Source: Morchella semilibera
Lineage: Eukaryota > Ascomycota > Pezizomycetes > Pezizales > Morchellaceae
Reading direction: 5' to 3'
Assembly (NCBI GenBank): GCA_009192285.1
Contig: CM018604.1
Span: forward strand, 1,860,001-1,924,000
Length of the DNA: 64,000 nt
The notes under the pieces are model-generated. The model did not search any database and was not told the origin of the DNA. It saw nothing but the letters and a program-made list of their open reading frames with translations. Positions within the stretch are counted from its first letter, which is position 1. The number at the start of each line of letters is the position of its first letter. The position numbers were made by a program, and so were the translations under genes. This document shows, piece by piece, positions 13,001 through 23,152 of the stretch.

Positions 13001-13831
13001 GCCATGACTTTCCTACACGCCAACACGAAGTCTCTGCTTGATACCGAGCACAAAGACGGCGAGTATATCTCGGCAAAAGACAAGCATGTCGTTGTCATCG
13101 GTGGTGGTGACACTGGAAACGATTGCATTGGTACTTCCGTTCGTCATGGAGCCAAATCTGTTGTCAACTTTGAGCTGCTTCCTCAGCCACCAAACGAGAG
13201 GGCTCGTGATAACCCATGGCCCCAATGGCCCAAGGTTTACAGGATTGATTACGGTCACTCTGAGGTCAAGGCTCAATATGGAAAAGATCCGCGCGAGTAC
13301 TGTGTCATGAGTAAGGAGTTTGTTAACGACGGGAAGGGTCATGTCAAGGGTATCAATACTGTCCGTGTTGAATGGACTAGGAGTGCTCGAGGTGGTTGGG
13401 ATATGAAGAAGGTCGAGGGTTCGGAGAAGTTTTTCCCAGCAGATCTTGTGCTTTTGTCCATGGGATTCTTGGGACCTGAAGATAGGGCTTTGGGTGATAT
13501 CGAGAGGGATCCTAGAAAGAACGTCAAGACACCCCCTGGTGGTTATTCAACTTCAGAGGAAGGTCTGTTTGCAGCCGGAGATTGCCGCAGAGGACAGAGT
13601 TTGATCGTCTGGTAAGTCAAATCGCTCGGGTGATTGAGACACTCCATGCTAATATAACCTAGGGGTATCAACGAAGGAAGGCAATGTGCTCGTGAGGTCG
13701 ACCAGTATCTCATGAACTCTACACAACTTCCTGTGACTGGAGGGATTGTACTTAGGAACCTACATCCTGTAGAAATCCTCGAACGAGCGGAAACGGCACC
13801 CCTGAAAACTATTGCAATCGCTGCTAGCTGA
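7034..13831 (+). CDS. GLT1: Glutamate synthase (NADH-type, fused large and small subunits), with four 1-nt frameshifts
   Basis: This enzyme makes two glutamates from glutamine and 2-oxoglutarate (GOGAT step of ammonia assimilation). Eight exons: 7034-7203, 7258-7967, 8024-8751, 8812-10761, 10821-12321, 12375-12723, 12781-13611, 13663-13831. After correcting four frameshifts the phase closes at 2135 residues, a normal length for the family. Residues 1-50 are a short propeptide before the N-terminal nucleophile Cys51 (DACGVGF). The FMN/synthase domain carries the 3Fe-4S cysteine pattern in [16 protein letters not shown], split by the 10762-10820 intron. The C-terminal small-subunit domain has [10 protein letters not shown] cysteines, a [13 protein letters not shown] site and a GGGDTGND nucleotide site. 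Frame breaks: an extra T in 10017-10019, an extra A in 10403-10406, a missing base at 11870-11871 and one at 12441-12446. No intron can explain these. ATG 7034 is the first in-frame ATG. Confidence 0.95.
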
Positions 13832-15482
13832 TCCACGTAACTGATGAATATGAATAGAAAGAGTATGAGTTTCGAGTTTTGTTTCTTAGGCGATAACGGG
13901 TTATTTCTTCTTTCCTCATTTTTAAACAGAGAGCGGTCGAGTTCAGGGGAATCAAAAAGGGAATTAAAATCAATGCGTTTTTTTCTTTGGGAAGGGAAGG
14001 CACGGGGTTTATACATATTTTTTCTTTCGATTGTTCAAGTTCAATTGTGAGCCTCTGAAGCTACATATTTTCCTTTGTGTTCTTTTCTGTTTGTGTATGG
14101 AAATTCGCAGAGTTTTCTTTTTGGAATTAGATGCGACCATGATTATTTACAGTTGGATTGTTTTCATGAATTATCACTCGGCGCTTATCTCGTAGCTACG
14201 CTTCAGGGCTGATACACTGGTATCTTCTAGATCCTCGAAGTGTAAATATCGTGAGTCCGGCTTATGTTTAAAAAGATGGTAGTGATGCCTTATAGATATC
14301 ATGCATTTGCCTTGTAATCGCGTCTAATCTGCCCGGTTCATAGACTACATGCAAAGTACAGCGGTGCGTAATAAGTCATCAGATGACCTAACCATGCAAG
14401 CGCGCATTCTGGTGGCGTTCCGTCCGAATGATTTATTACGCACCGCTGTAGTAAGTACATGTACTTGTATGTATGCGCATATAATTACAGTATAGCTTGC
14501 CAGTGCGATTACACTGCTCCTTATTTATAGTTAGTGTTCAGCCTGCCAAGGTTGTAGATATGACTTCTGGGTCTCTGCGGACTAACCTTCTTATTTCCCA
14601 ACAGACCCCCAGGCTCGAAAGAACCGCACCGTGGACCCGCCCGGGTCTAGAGCTGAAGGTTCTGATCTTGTCATCATCGCATAGGTCTCCAAACGGAACT
14701 TCCTCTCGTGCAACAATTTCCCTGTCAGCGAGGCCCACCCCATATGTAGGTGGATGCGGGCTTGATACTTGACGAAAGACATGAGACTAGGGTTAGGGGT
14801 GATATCAGACCTTCTATATGACTAAGCGTAATTCGATAGTTTTAATCATCTGTTAAACACTTGGGCTATTTTTATCCCCTTGGATTGTGTCCCCTTATCG
14901 AAGCTCATCCTCAAGGAGCCCTTCACGATTAGTAGTAAGTTTCTTCATGCGAGATTCCAATGAGTGCCTACGACCTTTGGTTTGTTTGATTCGTGGTACA
15001 TGAGATCTGCTAGTAGATGTGCTGAGAGCTAAAGCTCGAGGCTGTCCGCCGATAAATAAACTGCACGCTCTCGTGATACAGAATCAGCCGCACGCCTTCT
15101 TCTAGAAACATCACGTCTTCTCTGCTTTTGCATTGCTTCTGCTTTCCCCTGTCTACTCTAATTCAAAAAGAACGAGCTTCCATCCTTCATATCGTTCTGC
15201 TAGAACGCCATATTGACCACCTACACCCCCCACTGCCCCGGCCACATAACTGGCGGGGTATTTTTCCTACTGGGATCTCGCTACCAGACACGCTAAAAGT
15301 GCGGGCAGAGCTTATCCTTCCCTTATCGCCACCACCACCACCACCCACCCACCCACCCAACCTTGAACATCCACTTTTTCCTTGGTGTCTATTTTCCCAC
15401 ATATTATAACCACCTCATCTATTCCCCCCCCCCCCCCGCGCCACCCCACCCCCCGCCCGCCATCTCCGTTTTTGTCAAGAAA
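13832..15482. other. Intergenic region between GLT1 and the DUF255 gene
   Basis: No gene is supported here. The first part is a probable 3' UTR of the glutamate synthase gene (T-rich to about 14100). A 90-bp MITE sits at 14359-14448. From about 15070 the plus strand becomes rich in C and T, including CCACC repeats near 15335-15360 and a run of 14 C at 15424-15437. This is typical of a filamentous-fungal core promoter and 5' leader, and it ends at the ATG at 15483. Confidence 0.55.
14359..14448. mobile_element. 90-bp Tc1/mariner-type MITE flanked by TA
   Basis: The ends are terminal inverted repeats: CAGCGGTGCGTAATAAGTCAT at 14359-14379 and its reverse complement, with a single G/A difference, ending at 14448. 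A TA dinucleotide flanks each end (14357-14358 and 14449-14450), which is the target-site duplication of the Tc1/mariner superfamily. The end sequence resembles the CAGTGGGGTGCAATAAG-like ends of the Fusarium impala-derived mimp elements in general form, but this comparison is from memory. The interior is about 48 bp with no coding capacity, so mobility would need a transposase encoded elsewhere. It lies about 530 bp beyond the GLT1 stop codon. Confidence 0.85.
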
Positions 15483-18400
15483 ATGGCGTCAACAGGCAAA
15501 ACAAAGGCTGTAGCTCTCCCAACACCCATTTCGAGTGCTAATGGCCAAGGAGTTGTTGGGTCGAAGGGAACAGGAGCAGCAGCAGCAGCAGCAGCAGCGG
15601 ATCAGCAGCGTTCGTCACCTCTGCCAGTCGACAAGGATCGCTTCGTGCTCAAAGCAAGTAAACTCGCCGAGAGTCGCAGTCCATATGTAACTTTAAACCT
15701 CTGCAGCACGTCATGGCCTAGTCGATCATGAGGGCTAATGGAGGCAAACAGGTCCGTGGCCATGCGAATAATCCTGTTCGCTGGCAGCTATGGACAGAGG
15801 ATACGTTGGCTCTCGCGAAGAAGCACAATAGGATAGTGTTTGTCAGTATCGGGTATGCAGCTTGTCACTGTGAGTATCAGATATGGAAGAAAAGAAGAAA
15901 AATTATATGGCCTAGCCGGGAGAAAGGCAATGGCTCTGAGAAAGAGAGAGGCAAGCTGACGAGAAACTTAACACTTTGCAAACGTTAGGGTGCCATGTAA
16001 GCAATGCCATTATAATAGACCGTAATGTTCATAAGAACATATAAAGTAACTTTTTTCTTTTGAAACTAGGTTATGGAACGTGAGTGCTTCGAGAATGAGG
16101 AGGTCGCCCGTGTTCTCAACGAGCATTTCATCCCGATTAAGATTGACCGGTAAAAGGCCTCATTGCTTTAAGCTAGGCGGCGGGAAACGTCTAACTGAAC
16201 ATGCAGAGAAGAGAGGCCGGATATTGATCGTATCTACATGAATTTTGTATGTGGCATTTCTGCCACAACATCTACAGGATTACTGCTAACTTACGGATTA
16301 GGTACAAGCTACCACAGGATCTGGGTTTGTGTTATATATATTTTTACGGTTGAGTAGAAAACTCTCAACTTACAGTGCTAACATTTTTTTGTAGGGGTTG
16401 GCCACTTAATGTCTTTCTCACTCCGGATCTACAACCTGTCTTTGGTGGAACATACTGGCCTGGTCCACATGCTGGAGGCGCAGTAAAGGAGCAAATTGGC
16501 TTCCTAGAGGTCTTGGAGAAAATAGTAAAGGTCTGGAATGAACAGCAGCAGAAGTGCCTAATGTCCGCAAGTGACATCATGAAGCAACTAAAAGATTTCA
16601 CCGACGAAGGCTTGAAAGGTGGTGAAGGAGAAGGTCTTGAATTAGACTTACTGGAGGAATCCTATCAACACTTTATGTCCCGTTATGACCAGACCAATGG
16701 TGGGTTCGGAGGTGCTCCCAAGTTTCCTACTCCCATCAACCTGGCGTTTCTTCTACGGTTGGGAACGTTCCCAGCTACAGTACAAGACATCGTTGGTGAA
16801 ATGGAATGTCGCAATGCAAAGGCTATGGTTATAGCGACTCTTGAGGTTTGTAAACGCCTGAATATGTCCATGAGGTATATATATTGACATTATAAAGAAA
16901 ATGGCAATCGGAGGCATTCACGATCATATTGGTCATGGGTTTTCTAGATATTCTGTGACTGAGAATTGGAGTCTACCTCATTTTGAGAAGATGCTTTATG
17001 ACCAGGCGCAGCTTTTGAGCATTTATCTTGATGCTTGGTTGGTAACCAGCTCCCAAAAGTTACTGGATGCTGCCAAGGACATTGCAGATTACATCTGCTT
17101 AGACGCCTTGAAGAACCCCGGGGGAGGTTTCTTTTCTTCGGAAGATGCAGATTCCCTCTATAGGAAGTCCGATACAGAGAAGAGAGGTTGGTACTTATTC
17201 TCGAGAAATAACACATACAATTTCTAATAGCTAGGGTTTAGAGGGAGCATTTTATGTCTGGACAAGGAAAGAGTTTGACATGATTCTTGGAGAGCAGGAA
17301 GCCTCCATATGTGCCAAGTACTGGAACGTCCATCGTGACGGAAATGTTGACCCCGAACAGGATCCACATGATGAATTTATTGCGCAGAACGTTTTGTCCA
17401 TTGTTTCAAACGTTGAGAGGCTCAGTAGGATGTACGGCATGGCCCCAGAGAAGATTACCGGCATAATCAACAATGCCCGCAAGAAGCTGTTAGACCACCG
17501 TCTGAAGGAAAGACCGAGGCCTAATTTGGATGACAAGATCATCACAAGTTGGAACGGGCTGGCAATTGTTGGGCTTGCCAAGGCCGCTGCTATCATGGCT
17601 GAGGTCGACCCGCCACGGGCTAAGACTTGTCTTAGGAATGCCGAAGAGACAATTGCGTTCATCAGGAAAAACCTTTATGATGAGAAGACGTGTATCCTGA
17701 AAAGGGTTTATAGAGAAGGCCCGGGAGAGACACCGGGGTTTGCAGATGACTATGCGTTCTTGATTTCCGGGTTGCTGCAGATGTATGTCTCGGGCGTCTC
17801 TTGATATTCTTTGTATAGCACACTTCCTAATGAGGCTTTGGGCTAGGTACGAGACAACCTTTGATGTGAGCTATCTGCAATGGGCAGATACGCTCCAGAA
17901 GAAGCAGATTGACCTATTCTGGGACACAGAAAATGGTGGATTCTTCTCCACCAGTGAGAATGCGTCAGACCTTATTCTGAGGCTTAAAGATGGTATTGAG
18001 CCCCTAAGACTCCTTCACCACGCAGAAATATCCTAACGCCGTAACTTTTATCTTAAAGGGCTTGACTCTCAGGAGCCGTCCACAAATGGGGTTTCCGCAA
18101 ACAACCTTTTCCGCCTAGCTACCATCCTTGGTGATTCGAAACTCGAAGATTTCGCCCAAAAGACGTGCTCCGCATTCTCACCGGAGCTCCTGCAGCACCC
18201 ATTCTTATTCTCATCGTTGATGCCGTCCATAGTCGCCTCAAACCTTGGTATGCGTTCTGTGGTACTTGCCGGTAACCCGGAGGACCCAACACTCGCAGCA
18301 CACCTGAAACACCTGCGTAAGAAGCTCTTGACAAACACAACAATCGTGCAGCTTGATCCCGCAAAGAAGGATTCCCTGGATTGGCTGCTCAAGAGAAACA

Positions 18401-18534
18401 CACTGCACGATGGGCTGTTGAAGAGCGCAACCAAAGCGGGCAGAAAACCTGTAGTGCAGGTGTGCGAGGGCACCAAGTGCTTGGACGCATTCGAGATGAG
18501 CGATATTGAGAGTGTGCTTGAGGAGTTGGGCTGA
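15483..18534 (+). CDS. Thioredoxin-like DUF255 / SPATA20-YyaL family protein
   Basis: Eleven exons, with the phase closing to 791 residues: 15483-15686, 15752-15869, 15989-15996, 16070-16149, 16207-16246, 16302-16324, 16395-16845, 16898-17186, 17242-17782, 17847-17992, 18059-18534. After an Ala-rich, probably unstructured N-terminus (run of eight GCA/GCG-type codons near 15573-15598) comes a thioredoxin-like domain. It has the family motif ACHWCHVMERECF and then GSGGWPLNVFLTPDLQP and GGTYWP. The rest resembles the six-hairpin (alpha/alpha)6 barrel domain of this family (GGIHDHIGHGFSRYSV, HFEKMLYDQAQL, SWNGLAIVGLA). The reaction catalysed by the family is not established. Exon 3 is only 8 nt and is required to make the CHWCH motif; exon 6 is 23 nt. 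The start is the first ATG in frame after the C-rich leader. The family assignment is firm and the cellular role unknown. Confidence 0.93.
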
Positions 18535-19109
18535 ACTCCTTTTTATATATATATATATTTCTATCCTGTTTGAGAGTTAAAATGTTTTGAATACTTATTG
18601 GGGGGGGGGGGGGGTGTTCGTGTAATGGTTAGTGTTTTATAGTATCAATGATCCTCTTTTATTTATCTCTATGTGAAGTTGGTTCTAGGTGAGGGAGAAG
18701 TGCGAGTGATAACCATGGATGGCGCACACTCGCTTACATAACCCAGATTGGTGGCGCGGGGTGTAACACAAGGCTTGGATCCCCCGGATTAACGATTCTC
18801 CGGCGGGCTGAGAAAGGGTTTTTTTGATGACAATTTGCTTGATTACTAACATCAGCTTATGGAGCTCCAACGAAGTCCGGAGAACGAAGGAGGAAGCTTC
18901 AAGTGAGTGCTCTATCATAGATCTTTCGGGCAGGGGGGGGGGGGATAAGAGTCAATATAATCCAGTTCACCGCCCTGCCCCTACAGCTACATCTCTTCTT
19001 CTTCCATACCTTTCCGTCTTTAAGCTTCTTCTTCCCCGCTACAATTTCGATACTCTACTCACGAATCCATCAGCTCCCCCCTCACACCACTTAATAACCC
19101 ACCACCACC
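18535..19109. other. Intergenic, with a 15-G homopolymer
   Basis: No gene is seen. A run of 15 G occupies 18600-18614 and a second long G run lies near 18937-18948. The last 150 bp form a C/T-rich leader ending in CCACCACC directly before the ATG at 19110. Confidence 0.5.
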
Positions 19110-19946
19110 ATGTCTGGCCCCATTAAACCCGCCAAACCCGCCCCCCTGCGAGACTGGCGAAAGGCCGCCGACTCTATATACACCTTCACCACGCTGCGCA
19201 CCCTCCCGCACCTACCCAACCACGAGACGTCTCTGCGCTTCCTGGAGCGCCTCCGTGACGACCCGGGCGTGCGCCATGTCATGCGCAAGCACAAGTATAC
19301 CGTGGGTCTCCTGCTCGAGATGGAGCCGGCGGGAAACACCACCCACGAGAGCAAGACACTCGGCCTAAACAGGAACAACGGCGAGGTCATCGAGGTCCGC
19401 TTGAGGACTGACTGGTACGATGGGTGGAGGGACTATAAGACCGTCAGGAAAACGCTGATGCATGAGCTTGCGCATATCGAGCACAACGACCACGATAGGA
19501 ATTTTTGGGACTTGACAAGTGAGTGTTTTCCTTTCCTTTCCTTTCCTTTCCTCTTGGTTGTGGGTGGGCGAGCTAATTGGAATGGGTATGGGGTAGATCT
19601 GCTGGAGAAGGAGTGTGCCGAGGCCGACTGGACGACGGGTGGGCGCGCGCTCACGAACGAGGTCTTCTATAACCCGCCGGAGACGCAGACGCAGACGCAG
19701 GACGCGGCGGGGTGGAGAGGCGGTGAGTTCAGGCTTGGCGGCGGCGGGACGGTAAAGGGCTCGGCGACGGGCGCGGAGGCGCCCGTGGGTAAAGAGCTGA
19801 GTAGGAGGGAGATTATGGCCAAGGCTGCGGAGGAGAGGATGAAGAAGTTGGCGTCGGCGTCGGCGTCGGCGTCGGCAGGTGAGGGCTCTTCATCTTCTGC
19901 TGCTTCTACTACTGCGACTGCGACTGCGGCCGCCGCTAAAAAGTAG
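19110..19946 (+). CDS. WLM-domain zinc metallopeptidase (Wss1-like family)
   Basis: Two exons, 19110-19518 and 19597-19946, give 252 residues. The conserved core shows the zincin motif HELAH at residues 118-122 with a third candidate zinc ligand His128 (HExxHxxxxxH), followed by DRNFWDLTN. This is the signature of WLM proteins, a family that includes the yeast DNA-protein crosslink protease Wss1 and its UBL-linked homologue. The segment LRTDWYDGWRDYKTVRKTLMHEL is closest, from memory, to the ubiquitin-like/WLM type, but no ubiquitin-like domain precedes it here. The C-terminal 90 residues are low complexity (QTQTQ, SASASASA, TATATAAAAKK). The intron is 78 nt, a multiple of three with no in-frame stop, so retaining it would insert 26 residues right after the metal-binding segment. 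Substrate and location are not visible from sequence. Confidence 0.85.
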   Translation: MSGPIKPAKPAPLRDWRKAADSIYTFTTLRTLPHLPNHETSLRFLERLRDDPGVRHVMRKHKYTVGLLLEMEPAGNTTHESKTLGLNRNNGEVIEVRLRTDWYDGWRDYKTVRKTLMHELAHIEHNDHDRNFWDLTSECFPFLSFPFLLVVGGRANWNGYGVDLLEKECAEADWTTGGRALTNEVFYNPPETQTQTQDAAGWRGGEFRLGGGGTVKGSATGAEAPVGKELSRREIMAKAAEERMKKLASASASASAGEGSSSSAASTTATATAAAAKK

Positions 19947-21187
19947 GGTTATAAATTATGTAGCACTTTACTCCCTTTTTATTTTTGTTTTTATTTCTTG
20001 ATTTTTGTGGTTTCCTATTTTTTCTGCTTGGAACGAATTTTTTTTTTCCTTTTTTCCTTTTTCAATGGATGGGGCTTGGGAGGCTTGGTGTTGACTGTTT
20101 ATATATTTGTTTTTATGTGAGGGGCAGGGCAGGGCAGGGCATGGCAGGCAGCCCGGCCTCGAGTCGAGACTCATGATCAAAGTCAAGAGGGGGCTGGCTG
20201 GCTGGTTGACTTTATCATTGGCCCCTATATCCTAGCGCCATATATGCGGGTTACTCTTTTTTTCTTTCTTTCTCTTCTGCTTTTAACTGTTTCCCTTCTT
20301 TATATATATCAGATGCAATAGAGCAGTAGTACCTAAGTAAGAAGTACTTACAGTAAAACGTAACCCCCCCATATCTGTGGAGTGATATTACATGATGCAG
20401 CCATCATATATGAAGCTACCGATCTGTAATATCAATCGCCCTCCCCTCAACCCCCAACCCCACCAACCCCACTCCACTCCACCCCACCCACCTACCCGCT
20501 TCCTGTCCTGGCTGGCTGGCTGGCCGGCTGGCCGGCTGGCATGTGACTTTCATGTGAAAAAAACACCACTCCGACAGGCCGGGTTTACATACATATTTTA
20601 CTTTTTTCAAGAATCATGAGAAATCAATCACCTTGCATTAACAGGTCTTGGCCACCACCACCGCTGCTATTTACGTTGCTTAGATATATCAAGAAGGAAG
20701 CCACGAACAACTATTATTACGGATAAAGGATATATATATATACTCCCAAGTAGCCGCAGAGCGGAAAGGAGGGGAGGGAAGGGAGGGGGAGGGAGGGAAT
20801 GTAGGAGGGGAAACAGGCTGTTATATGTAATTTGTAAAAATTCATTAATGCTAGAATGCGACTCTTTGCAATGGTATAGCTGCGGATGAGGGTAATGATA
20901 TAATGCAACGAGAGATAAGGGAAAAAAAGAAGCACTCAAAGCAGCCAGAACCCCGTGGAAATCCTCATTCCTCCCTCCAAACAAGAAAAAAAGGGGGGGA
21001 GGGGGCTACTCGCCCCAGTCCGTACAAAAAGACCCAATCCCATTTGACGCCGTAATGTACTCGCCCAGACAAACCCGACAAACCCACCCAGTCTTCCAAT
21101 ATGATCCGTTTCCATTTTCCCGTTCCACCTGGCCCGCTGAAAAGGGAAAGAAAAAAAGGAAAAGAAAAAGACACGCACGCCAACTGC
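19947..21187. other. Intergenic, low-complexity repeats
   Basis: No gene is supported. Simple repeats include GGGCA units near 20121-20150 and a (TGGC)-type run at 20509-20540, plus a CCCCACC-rich stretch at about 20440-20490. The 3' ends of the WLM gene (plus strand) and the small membrane-protein gene (minus strand) converge into this interval. Confidence 0.5.
20509..20540. repeat. TGGC tetranucleotide repeat
   Basis: Eight tandem TGGC units, two of them altered to CGGC, form a short microsatellite in the intergenic interval between convergent genes. No function is suggested. Confidence 0.8.
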
Positions 21188-21779
21188 TCACAATCGGATG
21201 TTGACGTCCACGCAAGGTAATCTCCATTCCCGGCGGCCCACGGCGGTCCTAAGCCAGTCGAGGCCGATGCCAGTCCAGACCTGGCCAGCGCTGGCGCCAG
21301 CCTGGAGAGCGCCGGCACCGCTGCTGCCGACGGCTCCGGCGGCGGCGTTCATGACGGTGCCTGCGGCGGTGGAGAGGAAGCGGGGCTCGAACCAATGGCC
21401 GTTGTTGGAGTCGAGAAAGCAGCGGTCAGACCAGTAGCAGGAGGAGGAGAAGAGGGTGAGCATTATTAGGGAGCAGTAGACACTGTGGTAGGTTAGTCTC
21501 CCTTTTTGTTGTTGTGGGGGGGGGGGGGTTTGTGGGGTGAGTCTTTGTGGAGTGGGTAGGATAGGGGGGAGAGAGGACTTACCATGGGCGGTGGAATAGA
21601 TATGTCGAGATCAGGAAGAGGACGATAAATGCCGGAGAGGCAGATGTGGGAATGAAGAGGAGGGGTAGCCAGCTATAAAAGAAATGACACATGAGGGTTT
21701 AGCAGGTATGTAATATCGAGGGAGGTGAGAATGGAGGTTGTGATGTATTTCCAGGAACTCACCTGCGTAGACAGAACAT
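21188..21779 (-). CDS. Small predicted membrane protein, unknown function
   Basis: Three exons on the minus strand: 21763-21779, 21583-21672 and 21188-21482. The introns are GT..AG (90 and 100 nt) and the phase closes to 133 residues. I do not recognise a named family. Visible features are hydrophobic segments (SWLPLLFIPTS, AFIVLFLISTYLF), a cysteine/tryptophan-rich stretch (VYCSLIMLTLFSSSCYWSDRCF), and an Ala/Gly-rich part resembling a small transmembrane helix (AAGTVMNAAAGAVGSSGAGAL). The assigned start at 21779 is the only ATG in the first exon. The same frame stays open another roughly 130 nt upstream and encodes a further strongly hydrophobic stretch (LLLLFLILLLLLDTFPFVVALAA) but with no ATG. 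The true protein may therefore begin in an unseen upstream exon. Splicing and frame are well supported; the start and function are not. Confidence 0.55.
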
Positions 21780-23152
21780 GGCGGCGAGGGCTACGACGAA
21801 CGGAAAGGTGTCTAGTAGTAGTAGGAGGATGAGGAAAAGTAGTAACAGTGGCGGATAGAAAAGTCTGCAAGCTGTCCTTGCACGGGATGCCGAAAAAAAG
21901 AACTCAGTCAAGAGCTGCTGCTGCTGCTACTGCGTTCGAGGGCCGACAGTTTAATATGGTGATGTGTGTGATATGTAACCAGTCTGTAGCGCTGTTGCAG
22001 GATCTGCAGTTAGGAACTGTTGGATAGGAATCGTGAGTCGAGTCTATCGTGTAAGGGCAGACCATAAAGGCAGGGCAGAGCAGGCAAGGCAGGCAGGGGG
22101 TGGAGTTTTTGGCACTGGAAGAGTGAAACGATTGCCGAGGTGTTTTATGATAGGCCCAATATATATATAAATATATTGTAACTGGTAAACTTTTTAAGGA
22201 GAAGCGTTTACTGGAGGGACGCCTATAATAAAGTGGTCGGCGGTGTCTGATGTCCGGACAGGCAGGTTCGCGCTTAACCTCAATAGAATGAATCTTTTGT
22301 AGGTACTCCTCTACTCGTCGGAAAGGCTCAGAAGTACAAACAGAAAATTATAGCCAGCTTGCTTGACTGTAAAATGAAAAAAGAAAATGAATCTGAGCAG
22401 ACTTTTAAAACACATATACTTACATGTTACATGTAGTTACAAGGTCTTTGTGTTAAGTTAATTTAGGCACCACCGTAACAACCTGATTTACCTTGTAGTA
22501 TATGGACTTACCTAGAATAAGTACCTACATGTACATATGTAGAGCTGCTGCTGCTACCTAGACCTGCCTAGATTTATAATGCGTGCCTAGAGTAGATTTA
22601 CTTTTCCGACTGATATGGGGTTCGGCTGCTGAATATAACCTACAAACATGTATGTAATAATTGTGCACACACCACACACCACGCAATGGCTGTATGGAAC
22701 CACTGCATCTGCCAAGATTTCGGCGGCCAGCCAGGCATACCACTTACAACCACATCACACACCAAAAAAAAAAAAAAACGTTTGCTGTTTGTAAACTTTT
22801 ACCTTACTACTTGCTCCCCCCCCCCCAACACCTACCTCCCTTCCCTTCCCTTTCTCTCTCTGACATCCTAGCCAACACACACCCACGGCCTTTCCGCCGT
22901 TTTGTCCATACACCACTCTCTTCTCACCTTCCTACCCACTCAACCGCCCCCATCCATCCATCCTTCATCATCCATCCTCATCATTCACCCTAAGCAAGCC
23001 CCCATCCATCCATCACTCATCTCTTTGAATTCTTCTCTAGCCTTATTTTACAACTACCCCTGCAGAAACGATTTCGTTTCCGCTTTTATCTCTACTTATT
23101 CTCAGGAATATTTATTATAATAAGCATTCAATAACTTGACATAGACTGTAAA
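21780..23152. other. Intergenic, divergent promoter region
   Basis: This region lies between the minus-strand membrane-protein gene and the plus-strand EDC4-like gene, so it should contain both promoters. No gene is supported except the open, ATG-less extension at about 21780-21915 noted for the membrane protein. Small features include an AT palindrome near 22158-22179 and a C run at 22816-22826. A C/T-rich leader with CATCCATC repeats occupies about 22860-23010, upstream of the ATG at 23153. Confidence 0.5.

Noticed and set aside
22526-22546. Palindromic TACATGTA-type motifs, repeated across intergenic regions
   Set aside because: Short, AT-rich and common across the window; no spacing or context suggests a specific site.
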